Positions 11,756 through 22,687 of a stretch of 64,000 nucleotides of DNA are shown here, piece by piece. Made by a program: the position numbers and the translations under genes. The stretch's first letter is position 1. Each line of letters opens with the position of its first letter. The notes below the pieces were generated by a model that did no database searches, was not told where the DNA came from, and saw only the letters and a list, made by a program, of their open reading frames with translations. The stretch is taken from contig JAXRKN010000038.1 in assembly GCA_038502055.1 (NCBI GenBank), positions 1,488,001-1,552,000 on the forward strand, given 5' to 3'. The DNA is from Tanytarsus gracilentus. Lineage: Eukaryota; Arthropoda; Insecta; Diptera; Chironomidae.

Positions 11756-14068
11756 AAGTTCATCAAACCTTTCAATTAATTCAATTTTCTTCATCTTCTT
11801 TCTCGCCTCGACATTCAACTTGAAGCTCTATGAAAAGTGAAATGAAGAGCCACAATGATTTTTTGTATGATGAATCTCAAAGCAACAAAAGAAATTTTCA
11901 TGAATCATGAGAATTGGACCATCAATGGAGCCATTGTTCTTCTCTCGAAAAAGTGAAGATGCTGCCTGCGCAACCTTAAACAAACAACCACAAAACTCAA
12001 CACATCATTTTGCTGAATTTTTTTCTCTCGCTTGAAAGCTTAAAGCCGCGCTTGAAAATTTTCACAATGAAAATTCTGAAGACTTTAAATTTTTATGGAA
12101 TAATTTGAATTCGTTTTTGTCTGTCTTCTCTTCTCTATGCAATATCACTATCATCAGCTTTTAGTGAGAGACTCAAGTCAGTCAGCATAAACATCCACAA
12201 TTACTATCATCATTTTTATAATGTGGTGATTCACGTGAAATTGAAAGTGAATTTTTATAAAGATGAATAAAAAATTTGTGGCGGTAAAAAACATTTTGCG
12301 ACATTCATGTGACGACAGTTTCATGCCTAATTTTTTTGCAATTATGGTTGATAAAAAATATCAATTTAAATCTCATCACTGTCACATACATAAAGACATT
12401 GCTTTCTTCTTTTTATAAAATTATTCGCATAATTTTGCTAAATTGAATTTTTTACTCAATTATTGAATCATAAAAATTATTAAAGATGTCGAAAACACTA
12501 ACAAGTCTGTAAGGGGATGGAAAAGAATAAAAAAATTATCATCAACCACTCGCTGTGCGCACTCTTGAATTTCTTCTTCATTTTTAATTTTTTATTCTCA
12601 CTAATGACCTTTGTATGCGCTCGATGATGATTTTTTTTAAGAAACAACTTCTCAAGAATATTTTTTGATGGATTTTTTATGGTCGAGATTATGTTTATCT
12701 AGTCATTATGATCATCTCGACGTTTCTACCTGCGCATCTCGAGCATTTTAGAACATTTAAAGAAATTCTTTCGAGTGTTTCAAAAACTATTTAAAAAATC
12801 AATTCCAAATGAGAGCATTGACATGCACGCATAAAAGTGCAGGTTGCGCAATTGACAAGCGAGAGAAATTTAATGCAAAAAGTTCACATTTAGAGCAAAA
12901 ACTGAAAACTGCCACTATTGCGCATAAATTAAATTTCACTGATTTTCTAATTGCTTCGCGTAAAAAAACTTCGTCATCACCCCACAAGTCGTAAATCAAC
13001 ATGCAGCTTTTAGTAAATATTTTGTTACCAAGGTAGATAGGAAGTAAGTCTACGGGCAGTTGAAAGTGAGTGACAAGCTTATTTTTTTTTGTTTTCAGTT
13101 CTTTTCACCAGCCAACATTTTTCATTTTATTCATGTTGTTCTTCTCACTTGAAAATAAAACTGAGAAACAGCATCGGAGGCGGTTCATCAACAATTTGCG
13201 CTGCGATTTACTTTCGATTTCATTCATTTTGCCTACGATGAAGTTGTTGTCGTTTGACGAGATGATGATGACAAATAATGATCATGTATCGTGTAACATC
13301 CCGCACACAAATGCCATGTACTCTCGATTCGAGCATAATAGCGCAAGTTATGATAGGAAAAAGATGCATCACGTCTTAGATCATTAACAGCAACTGAACC
13401 GAATCAATAATGCAATGAAAAATAGCGGTCGAAGTGATATTAAATCAAAACTTTAACATTGTAAATAATCCACTTTCTCATCTCAGCCATTGCTGCACTT
13501 TTTTCTATCTCAAAAACATCACAAATTACAAAAGATTAAAGTAGCAAATTAATCTTCGAAATTATTTTATTCAATTTCTGAAAAATTGATGGATCAGATT
13601 TTAATCACAAGCAGTTTCTTGATGGCCCACCACATGGACGGTTCACAGCATTTTCGTGTAATTTAATTGCTTTTCGTCTTCACTTTCATTTCCATTTTGT
13701 CTTTTGTTGTTCTTTTCGTCTTCTTTTAATTTCACTCAGCTCGATGCTGCTGCTGCCCACAGCCCACTGCCCATCGCACATTGGACAATTTTCTAAGATG
13801 AAATTTTCACACGTTCAATTAGCATTAAATGGCAATGAACTGTTGCGCATGATTTTTTTTGCTAAATTGAATGCTAATTGAACTCAATTAAAATAGAGAG
13901 AGAAGAAAATTCATTAAGCGAAAGTGAACTTGACCATCGTGAAGCACTGACACATGTGGATCTCGCGCTTGCATATCTCGTGTCGTTTTTGCAGCAGACT
14001 TTAAACAAGAAATTTATTTTCATTCGTTAAATTATCCGATAATGAATAGCAAAGAAATTAATTCAAGT
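11756..14068 (+). repeat. Left arm of large inverted duplication (about 2.3 kb)
   Basis: From AAGTTCATCAAACC at 11756 to the stretch after ATTATCCGATAATGAA near 14068, the sequence is the near-exact reverse complement of 17937-15635. Matching anchors occur along its whole length (for example TCGTGTCGTTTTTGCAGCAG near 13980 against 15710). Differences are scattered substitutions and small indels; for instance the left copy has about 8 extra bp near 12586 and lacks about 5 bp near 12379. The estimated identity in the mid-90s percent is by eye. Weaker similarity seems to continue about 100 bp further inward (ATGTGTGTCCAGAGTTAATT near 14140). No convincing gene, terminal motif or transposase is visible inside. 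Confidence 0.92.
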
Positions 14069-15634
14069 TAAAATTTTAATGCCACGCATGGCGCTTTCTT
14101 CACTTCTTTTTGTTGTGTTGTTCAAAATAATTACCATGCAATGTGTGTCCAGAGTTAATTTACTAACCCATAAATTTATTAAGTAATGCATTGCAGTGCT
14201 TTAAGATATTCATATAAGTTTAGACGATCTGTTGAATTTTAAATTGTAGCAAACGTATTCATAAATTTCATCTTGTGCAATTTCTCAATGCAAAATAAAT
14301 TTCCTATGCAAAATTTACATTTTTAACGCTGGGGTCATAAAGCAATTTTTTTGCATGGCAAAGTAGCTTGAAGCAATCAATCGCCCCCAACGTGACAATT
14401 TTCTTAAGTTCTTTCGATTACTTCATCATTTGCCGCTCGAGAGAGAGAAAAAGAAGAAGTTCACATATATCCATAATAATAATGCGCTAAGGTTACAACA
14501 TAAAATTTTAAGAGCGTCGACTGTCGAGGAAAGAGAATGAGAGAAAGACGATTGTGGGTCATCAGCAGAAGTACTCTATGGTGCACAATGCTATGCTTTT
14601 ACTTTCTTTACCATTTCTTCGTTGCACCTCGATCGAATCAGTCGTGTCTTCGGTTAACGCTCATTCGCGCATCTCACGATTTTTTTTCACGGTGAATAAA
14701 GAAAGAGAAGTAATTAAAGAAAAAAAATATATAATTGGCTAATGATGTGAAATAATGATTCAATTATGAAGTGATAGATTCTGAGAAATTTGATAAAGCG
14801 AAAAATACAAAAATGTCCAAAAGATGAGAAAGTGAATTTTTCAATTGAAAAATATGAAATTAAGAAATCATAATTAGAGTGCAATTCGCAAAAAAAATAT
14901 TAACAAAAAAGAATTGGATAAAAAAAATACAAAAGTGAGTGAAAATTTTAGAAATTAAAGGTTTTGTGGCATTCTTGCATTGAAGTCTAAAGTTTGGTGC
15001 ACGCATTTAAAATTGGATAACGACTTTATGGAATTTTTTACAAACCATGCGAGGATAATTTATTCAACTGAAAAAATTTATAGCACCCCTATGTTCCTTA
15101 CGTCATAAGGATGACAAAAAATTTATGGATTAGATCTTATTTACTGTATTAATTAAAATTTTAGTGTCTTCCATATATTTTGATATAAATCCTAGGGATG
15201 GATAATCAAATCTTTAAAAACTACAAAACTAATATTTAAAAAAATATATTTTAATTTTACAACTTCAGCTAAGTTAAGAAAATTCAAGAGAAAATCTAAA
15301 AATTGAAAGTTAAATTAATTGAACTTGGAAAATTCAAAAAAAGGTTTTTTAAAAAAAAATACTTTCCGCTTAAAATTAAAAAAACATCATAAATTTTTGT
15401 ATTTCCTCATATTCAAAATACGTTGACGTAAATTTTTATTACATCTCGACCTAAATAAAATACAATTTAAATTCATTAAATCGTCATGCATACAATCATC
15501 GATAATACCGAACTCGCCACAATTAACCAACTGAAGTCAAACAAATTAATTCTGGACACACATCACATGATGATTACAAACAATGCAACTTAAATCACCA
15601 TCTCGTTAAATGAAAGTGCTTGCGCATACTTAGG
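14069..15634. other. Spacer of the inverted duplication, no gene seen
   Basis: This 1.57-kb single-copy AT-rich stretch lies between the two arms. The only ORFs are short (a 62-codon frame at 14554-14742 is the longest) with no recognisable similarity. If the locus were transcribed it would form the loop of a hairpin. Confidence 0.7.
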
Positions 15635-17937
15635 TTGAATTAATTAATTTGTTTGCTGTTCATTATCGGATAATTTAACGAATGAAAATAAATTTCTTGT
15701 TTAAAGTCTGCTGCAAAAACGACACAAGATATGCAAGCGCGAGATCCACATGTGTCAGTGCTTTGCGATGGTCAAGTTCACTTTCGCTTAACGAATTTTC
15801 TTCTCTCTCTTTTTTAATTGAGTTCAATTAACATTCAATTTAGCAAAAAAAATCTTGAGCAACAGTTCATTGCCATTTAATGCTAATTGAACGTGTGAAA
15901 ATTTCATCTTAGAAAATTGTCCAATGTGCGATGGGCAGTGGGCAGCAGCAGCAACGAGCTGAGTGAAATTAAAAGAAGACGAAAAGAACAACAAAAGACA
16001 AAATGGAAATGAAAGTGAAGACGAAAAGCAATTAAATTACACGAAAATGCTGTGAACCGTCCATGTGGTGGGCCATCAAGAAACTGCTTGTGATTAAAAT
16101 CTGATCCATCAATTTTTCAGAAATTGAATAAAATAATTTCGAAGATTAATTTGCTAGTTTAATCTTTTGTAATTTGTGATGTTTTTGAGATAGAAAAAAG
16201 TGCAGCAATGGCTGAGATGAGAAAGTGGATTATTTACAATGTTAAAGTTTTGATTTAATATCACTTCGACCGCTATTTTTCATTGCATTATTGATTCGGT
16301 TCAGTTGCTGTTAATGATCTAAGACGTGATGCATCTTTTTCCTATCATAACTTGCGCTATTATGCTCGAATCGAGAGTACATGGCATTTGTGTGCGGGAT
16401 GCATGATCATTATTTGTCATCATCATCTCGTCAAACGACAACAACTTCATCGTAGGCAAAATGAATGAAATCGAAAGTAAATCGCAGCGCAAATTGTTGA
16501 TGAACCGCCTCCGATGCTGTTTCATTTCTCAGTTTTATTTTCAAGTGAAGAACAACATGAATAAAATGAAAAATGTTGGCTGGTGAAAAGAACTGAAAAC
16601 AAAAAAAATAAGCTTGTCACTCACTTTCAACTGCCCGTAGACTTACTTCCTATCTACCATGGTAACAAAATATTTACTAAAAGCTGCATGTTGATGTACG
16701 ACTTGTGGGGTGATGACGAAGTTTTTTTACGCGAAGCAATTAGAAAATCAGTGAAATTTAATTTATGCGCAATGGTGGCGGCAGTTTTCAGTTTTTGCTC
16801 TAAATGTGAACTTTTTGCATTAAATTTCTCTCGCTTGTCAATTGCGCAACCTGCACTTTTATGCGTGCATGTCAATGATCTCATTTGGAATTGATTTTTT
16901 AAATAGTTTTTGAAACACTCGAAAGAATTTCTTTAAATGTTCTAAAATGCTCGAGATGCGCAGGTAGAAACGTCGAGATGATCATAATGACTAGATAAAC
17001 ATAATCTCGACCATAAAAAATCCATCAAAAAATATTCTTGAGAAGTTGTTTCTTAAAAAAATCATCATCGAGCGCATACAAAGGTCATTAGTGAGAATAA
17101 AAATGAAGAAGAAATTCAAGAGTGCGCACAGCGAGTGGTTGATGATAATTTTTTTATTCTTTTCCATCCCCTCACAGTCTTGTTAGTGTTTTCGACATAT
17201 CTTAAATAATTTTTATGATTCAATAATTGAGTAAAAAATTCAATTTAGCAAAATTATGCGAATAATTTTATAAAAAGAAGAAACCAATGTCTTTATGTAT
17301 GTGACAGTGCAGTGATGAGATTTAAATTGATATTTTTTATCAACCATAATTGCAAAAAAATTAGGCATGAAACTGTCGTCACATGAATGTCGCAAAATGT
17401 TTTTTACCGCCACAAATTTTTTATTCATCTTCATAAAAATTCACTTTCAATTTCACGTGAATCACCACATTATAAAAATGATGATAGTAATTGTGGATGT
17501 TTATGCTGAGCAACTTGAGTCTCTCACTTAGCGCTGATGATAGTGATATTGCATAGAGAAGAGAAGACAGACAAAAACGAATTCAAATTATTCCATAAAA
17601 ATTTAAAGTCTTCAGAATTTTCATTGTGAAAAATTTTCAAGCGCGGCTTTAAGCTTTCAAGCGAGAGAAAAAAAATTCAGCAAAATGATGTGTTGAGTTT
17701 TGTGGTTGTTTGTTTAAGGTTGCGCAGGCAGCATCTTCACTTTTTCGAGAGAAGAACAATGGCTCCATTGATGGTCCAATTCTCATGATTCATGAAAATT
17801 TCTTTTGTTGCTTTGAGATTCATCATACAAAAAATCATTGTGGCTCTTCATTTCACTTTTCATAGAGCTTCAAGTTGAATGTCGAGGCGAGAAAGAGGAT
17901 GAAGAAAATTGAATTAATTGAAAGGTTTGATGAACTT
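15635..17937 (-). repeat. Right arm of large inverted duplication (about 2.3 kb)
   Basis: Reverse complement of 11756-14068 (see the left arm). The outer edge is sharp: GGTTTGATGAACTT ends at 17937 and the following bases have no match outside the left arm. No flanking target-site duplication is evident, which argues against a simple transposon insertion. Short open frames are not preserved consistently between the arms. Confidence 0.92.
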
Positions 17938-19433
17938 CTCTAATGTTCTCTCTCATTTGTTACGACATCTCTGCAGGGTCTTAAATTCCATCATTAATGT
18001 GTTATATAATTTTTATGATCATGATTGGATTTTAAGCGTTAAAATTGAATCTCTTAAGCTCCCAAAAAGAATGCGATAAATTACGACTTGCACCACCCAG
18101 AAAAATACCTAAAGGGCTTTAATCGCACTTCATTTCGATTGTTTTTAAAAATATTCAACAGATAATTAACACGCAAGCTTGCGTTGTCGCCTTTTCACTC
18201 TGACCGCACCTCAAGACGCAATATTGATCTACATCTCAATAAGTACAATGGAAATTTTTGAATAAATTTAATGCTCCATGTCGCACATTAAAGATTGAGA
18301 TTTCAATGCGAGCATTATTGAAGTCGTAAAACTTCGAAATAATTTCATCCGGTTGCACGCGCAGACTTTCTTTCATCGTCGTGATCGAGCATGGACAGAT
18401 CGCGTAAATGTCAATATTTTCATAGAAATTGGCAAAGCTCGGCATGCAGCAGAAAAAAATATTTTTCGTCATCTTCGGTAATCGATATAAAAGCATCTTA
18501 AAAAAAACAATTCGCCACTTTCGCTTTCAATTTTTTTCTTCTCTCTTGAGATAGTTTTTCCCATCTTTGAGCATAAACACAAAGTACATTGGACGAGCGC
18601 GTGCAGAATTTGCCTCACAGTAGCTCGCGCGCCGCTTCTTTATACATTTTCACTTTCATTTCATTAACATGTGGGAAAAAATGGCAAGGGAAGAACTGAG
18701 AAAATAAAAACTTGAATTTCATGAACTCTCACGAGCATCAACAGCGAATTATAAGCAGTTTGATTTTCTAGAAATTCAATTTTTATTCGTATCTCGATGC
18801 CCACTTTTCTCCGTAAATTATGAGATCTTAATTAAACGTACAAAGACCGGAATAACCTCGCATGCACTACTTTGCTTCTTTTTCTTATCAAAACTATTTT
18901 TTAAAACGTGATCATAAATTTTATTTATAGCCATAAAAAATGAAGTTATTTTCGATAAGTGCACTCTAAAACTGCTTTTAATGATAAATGTCTGATTTTA
19001 ATTTTAAGTGGACATTATGAAAAAAATAATTTTTGTTATTTTCCTTCCCGGATGAAAAGTATTTTGAATTTCTCATGATTAAAAAAATGTGAAATTGCGA
19101 CAAACTCACATAAACGTAATTTTTTTGATAATTAAAGTCTTCCGTTGCGGTAGATAGAAGCATTTTAATGCTTACGAGGTGTATAATTTTCATGCGCATT
19201 ACCTTGAACTTGAAAACTACCTTGAAGCCATAGAAAATTATTACTTAACGCTCGATCATCACACAGAGCGGCGAAAGAAGAAAAGAAGGAGAGGTAGAGA
19301 GAGATGATGATTAATTGAAAAAAATGTTGATGCAGGTCAGCTCAGTCCACACATGTTAATGCTAATGGAATGCCATAAAATTCGTTAAACATTTTTGTGT
19401 TCCTCAATTTAAAAATTTTTGTTCTCGTTTTAG
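17938..19433. other. Intergenic region upstream of the Pro-rich secreted gene
   Basis: AT-rich sequence with a small GC-richer island near 18580-18640. A GA-rich tract (GAGAGGTAGAGAGAGA) lies at about 19289 and a TTTTAG directly abuts the next gene's ATG, so a non-coding upstream exon and promoter probably lie in this stretch. Apart from the doubtful ORF listed at 18236-18496, no gene is visible. Confidence 0.5.
18236..18496 (-). CDS. Doubtful 86-codon ORF, unidentified
   Basis: An ATG-initiated frame on the minus strand with several G/C-ending codons in its middle part and a run of cysteines near the start (FFCCMPSF; YAICPCS). It is preceded by a T-rich tract and AAG that could be a splice acceptor, so it could be an exon, but no matching 5' exon in phase was found. 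I do not recognise any domain. Chance is a fair alternative in this region. Confidence 0.2.
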   Translation of the reverse strand: MLLYRLPKMTKNIFFCCMPSFANFYENIDIYAICPCSITTMKESLRVQPDEIISKFYDFNNARIEISIFNVRHGALNLFKNFHCTY

Positions 19434-22400
19434 ATGAATTTCAAATCAGTGCTTGTAATTCTCCTAACAAATCAGATTACATTTTTGAGCACGGAATTGC
19501 TGAGAGCTCCGCAGCAGCCGCATTTTGATTATGCATTTACGAAATTTCGACCGCCACCTCCTCCACCGGAACCAAGTTTTATTCAGCGAATTACGAATTG
19601 GGTTTTTCCTTGGGGTTGGAGTAGTGAGGAAGAACGATTAAGTATTCCGGCAATGGCGAAAATTGACTCACTTATACCGCCAGTCGGACCTCCTCCATCG
19701 TTGCCAGTTCAACCGCAACAAACACGCATCTTGAATGCATATCATATCCGCGACACAGAACCAACGACAGCAAGAACAACGCGAGCAGTTTTCACAAAAT
19801 GTTCACCATGTAATAAAGTTCCTTGGATTCCAATGATGCCAACTTATCAACTTCCTATTGTTAAAAATCAACAGCAGTCAAATCAGGAAGTTTTTGTTCC
19901 TAAACATCATTTTGGAAATGAAAGTCCATACGCTCAGATTCCAGCCTCAAATCAAGGCTATCAATATACGGCTCCGTCTACTTATTCACCACCAGTTACG
20001 CAGTCTCCAAAAGCACACGATGTTTATGGTGTTCCTAGTTTTTCCACACAATCAACTCCACTAAAATTCCAAGAGAATATTGAACAACTTTATGGCGTGC
20101 CTCATCACATTTATGGAGCACCTAGTACATCAAAGCCACCACCCATAAAATTACAGCAGTTACCAAATCTTTATCAAAGCTATGGACCACCCAGTACAAC
20201 AACCCAGCAACCTATCAAAATTCAACAATCTTATGGAGTTCCACAAAATACTTATGGACTGCCTCCATCTTCATATGGTCCGCCAAGCACACCCTCAAAC
20301 GTCTATGACTATCCATTTACTACAACTCCTAGAATAATTACAACAGGATCTTATCACTACAACACTTTCTTCTCTAAATTTCCCTCGACAACGCCAAAAG
20401 TTAATTCAAACACGATCGACACATCTGTAATTACATTTACAACAAAACGACCTCAAAATAATCGACCACTAAGGTTTACCTCACCACAAGATGGCGTCAC
20501 AAATCCTGAATATCTTCCACCACCAAATATTCTTCCACTTGAAGGTGAAAATTCGGGTTTTAAACCAATTCCGATACCAAATCTCTCGCCAACTCCCATT
20601 CCGCCTCTTTTTGACGCCCAACAATTCCATGATAATCCATATACGAGTCAAAAGACTGGCTTTATTAAACTCGTGCCACTAGAACCTGTCGCGCAATTAT
20701 CGAATAATGTAAATGTGCAAGTGAAGCCTAATGAAAATGGAGTTGAAGTTGTTAATTCGAAACTTGTGGCTGAGTTTTCAATTGCGCCGGAAAGCGCTCG
20801 AGAGACCAATCATGCCATTAAACAAAACGCACCAGTCAAAATTAATATCGATATTGGCAATAATTTGGACGGTTTTAATGCTACACTAAGTGCACCAATT
20901 TTAGTTGAGAGCGGTGAATCGGCGACTGATGCTGCTTTTGCCGCGTCCGAAAAAGAATATCATCATAATGTTCAACAAGAGTTTTTCGACGATTATGAAG
21001 ATCATCGTGTGACGTCTTATGATCAGCAATTAAAGCAAGATGAGACAAATAATCATGGCGTGCTTTCCAACAATGAGGAGGAAACGACAACTGTCGAAAA
21101 TAATTATCATGTGAAATTTGAGCCATCCATTCAAACGGCAGCCGATTTAGATGAGTTACAAAAGAGTCAAACAAAAAATAAAACTAGAGATCGTGAAACT
21201 CCATTGGAAATGCTCGATTCTCCAATTCAACATAAAACAACAACAACAACAGTGTCACCACCGCCACAATTTAAGCCAATGCAAGATTTCACTAAAAAAT
21301 TGGCGACCCTTTGGAGTGTTGCAACTCGTTCAGTTTCATTAACCACACTATCACCGACTTTTAGCACCACAGTCAAGCCTACTGTGAGTCCATTTATAGC
21401 CAAACTTTCTGGCATAAAATTACAAAAAGAAACAACAACTCAAGCTCCAACATCAACTAAAAAACCTAAACAAATTGTTCTCCCATACACCACAATCAAT
21501 CGACCATCGCCCTTTAAACCGCAAGATGAACAAGATTTTGCCACTTACAAACCATTCATTCGAGGTCATTATGTTACTCACCCACCTCGCATCACCTCAC
21601 TTCCAACAACCGCATTTGACTTTACAACAACCGATAAAAATGATTTACTTTACAATGCGCATGGCTATCACAATGACGAGGAGTATCAAGTCGCTCAAGA
21701 GTCTCAAATTGTTGAGTCGAAAGTGAAAATTGAATTGCCAAATTCGAACAGTGCGAGTGGACGTTTAACGAAAATTATTGCGAATAACATTCGAGATTTG
21801 CTGCGAAAAGAGAAAACTTCACCGAAACCAGTGAAAATTGATCTCATAAAATTGCAGCATAAAATTGACGGATGGACGGAGCAGAGTTTCAAGGGAAAAG
21901 CGAGTACGATGGCAATTTTCGGTCATACAAAGGCAATTCCAACGTCATTTTTAACAACAATGATGACAACGACGACTTTACCGACAACAACTCTCTCACC
22001 CAAAACAACCTTTGACCCTGACCTCATGGAAGAGGCCAAAAGACAATATGAAAATATTCTTTATAAAAATGAGGATGAAGAAGATTCACTTTACGTCAAG
22101 AGACATGATAGATTTTTAAATCGAGACAATGAATTAGTTCTGCTCAATAATAACCTCACTCAGAATGCAATTAAAAATGGCGTCAAAGTGTATGCACCGA
22201 AATCGACACTCTCACCCAAGGAGCTATGGCATCGATTGCATCTCACCGTCTCACCATTGACTAATGAACGTGTGTATGTTGTTACACCTCAACCGCCGTC
22301 AAAAAGCGAAATTAATGATGATACGACTACTGCTGCTGCATACAAACCACGTTTCGCAATACGGCCGACAATTGCTGGTAATTTATTTAAAACGTCTTTA

Positions 22401-22687
22401 TTACTCAATTTTCGCAGTCAAAAAATAATATTTTAATGAATTTATTTTAAGGTGTGAAGAAGAAAATATCGCGAAGGATGGACGATGATGGCGACTTAGA
22501 ACTCATTGAAACCTTAAATGGACATTCGGAGGTTTTTCAAAATTAAATTCTTAAAAAGCATTCTTAATTAAAGTTTTTTTTTGTTCAGGCTTTAAGAATC
22601 ATTACACCCGAGCAGAAACTCAAGGAAGTGACAAAGTCCATTGAAAGCACTTCAGAGAAATCAATTCAAAGTCGATCGTCGCCATAA
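19434..22687 (+). CDS. Secreted Pro/Thr/Tyr-rich protein, YGVP/YGPP repeats, function unknown
   Basis: Exons: 19434-22377, 22452-22531, 22589-22687, about 1,040 residues, phases consistent. The N-terminus has a likely signal peptide (MNFKSVLVILLTNQ, then hydrophobic residues to about residue 23). It is followed by a Pro-rich stretch with a notable aromatic motif (TNWVFPWGWSSEEE) and a two-cysteine motif (KCSPCNKVPWIPMMP). Residues about 190-290 carry repeated YGVP, YGAP and YGPP units like those of elastic or cuticle-associated proteins. The rest is rich in Thr/Pro/Ser with many TTTT runs (possible mucin-type O-glycosylation), ending in a charged tail (KKKISRRMDDDGD). TTTTAG immediately before the ATG suggests a non-coding upstream exon. 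An extracellular matrix or cuticle role is inference; no catalytic domain is visible. AATAAA overlaps the stop region at 22687. Confidence 0.8.

Noticed and set aside
12809..12994. A short ORF found in both arms of the inverted duplication (here and at 16654-16884 on the opposite strand), differing by one in-frame codon near the middle
   Set aside because: The left copy ends at a stop where the right copy reads on, there is no recognisable domain, and the neighbouring ORF pair (13070-13387 and 16319-16525) is frame-shifted between the arms, so similarity reflects duplicated DNA and not coding constraint.
13070..13387. 105-codon plus-strand ORF in the left arm
   Set aside because: Its counterpart in the right arm is broken by a frameshift, and composition is low-complexity at the start.
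18486..18493. TATAAAAG on the plus strand considered as a promoter for the Pro-rich secreted gene
   Set aside because: It is about 940 bp from the ATG, lacks an initiator at the right distance, and overlaps the start of the doubtful minus-strand ORF.
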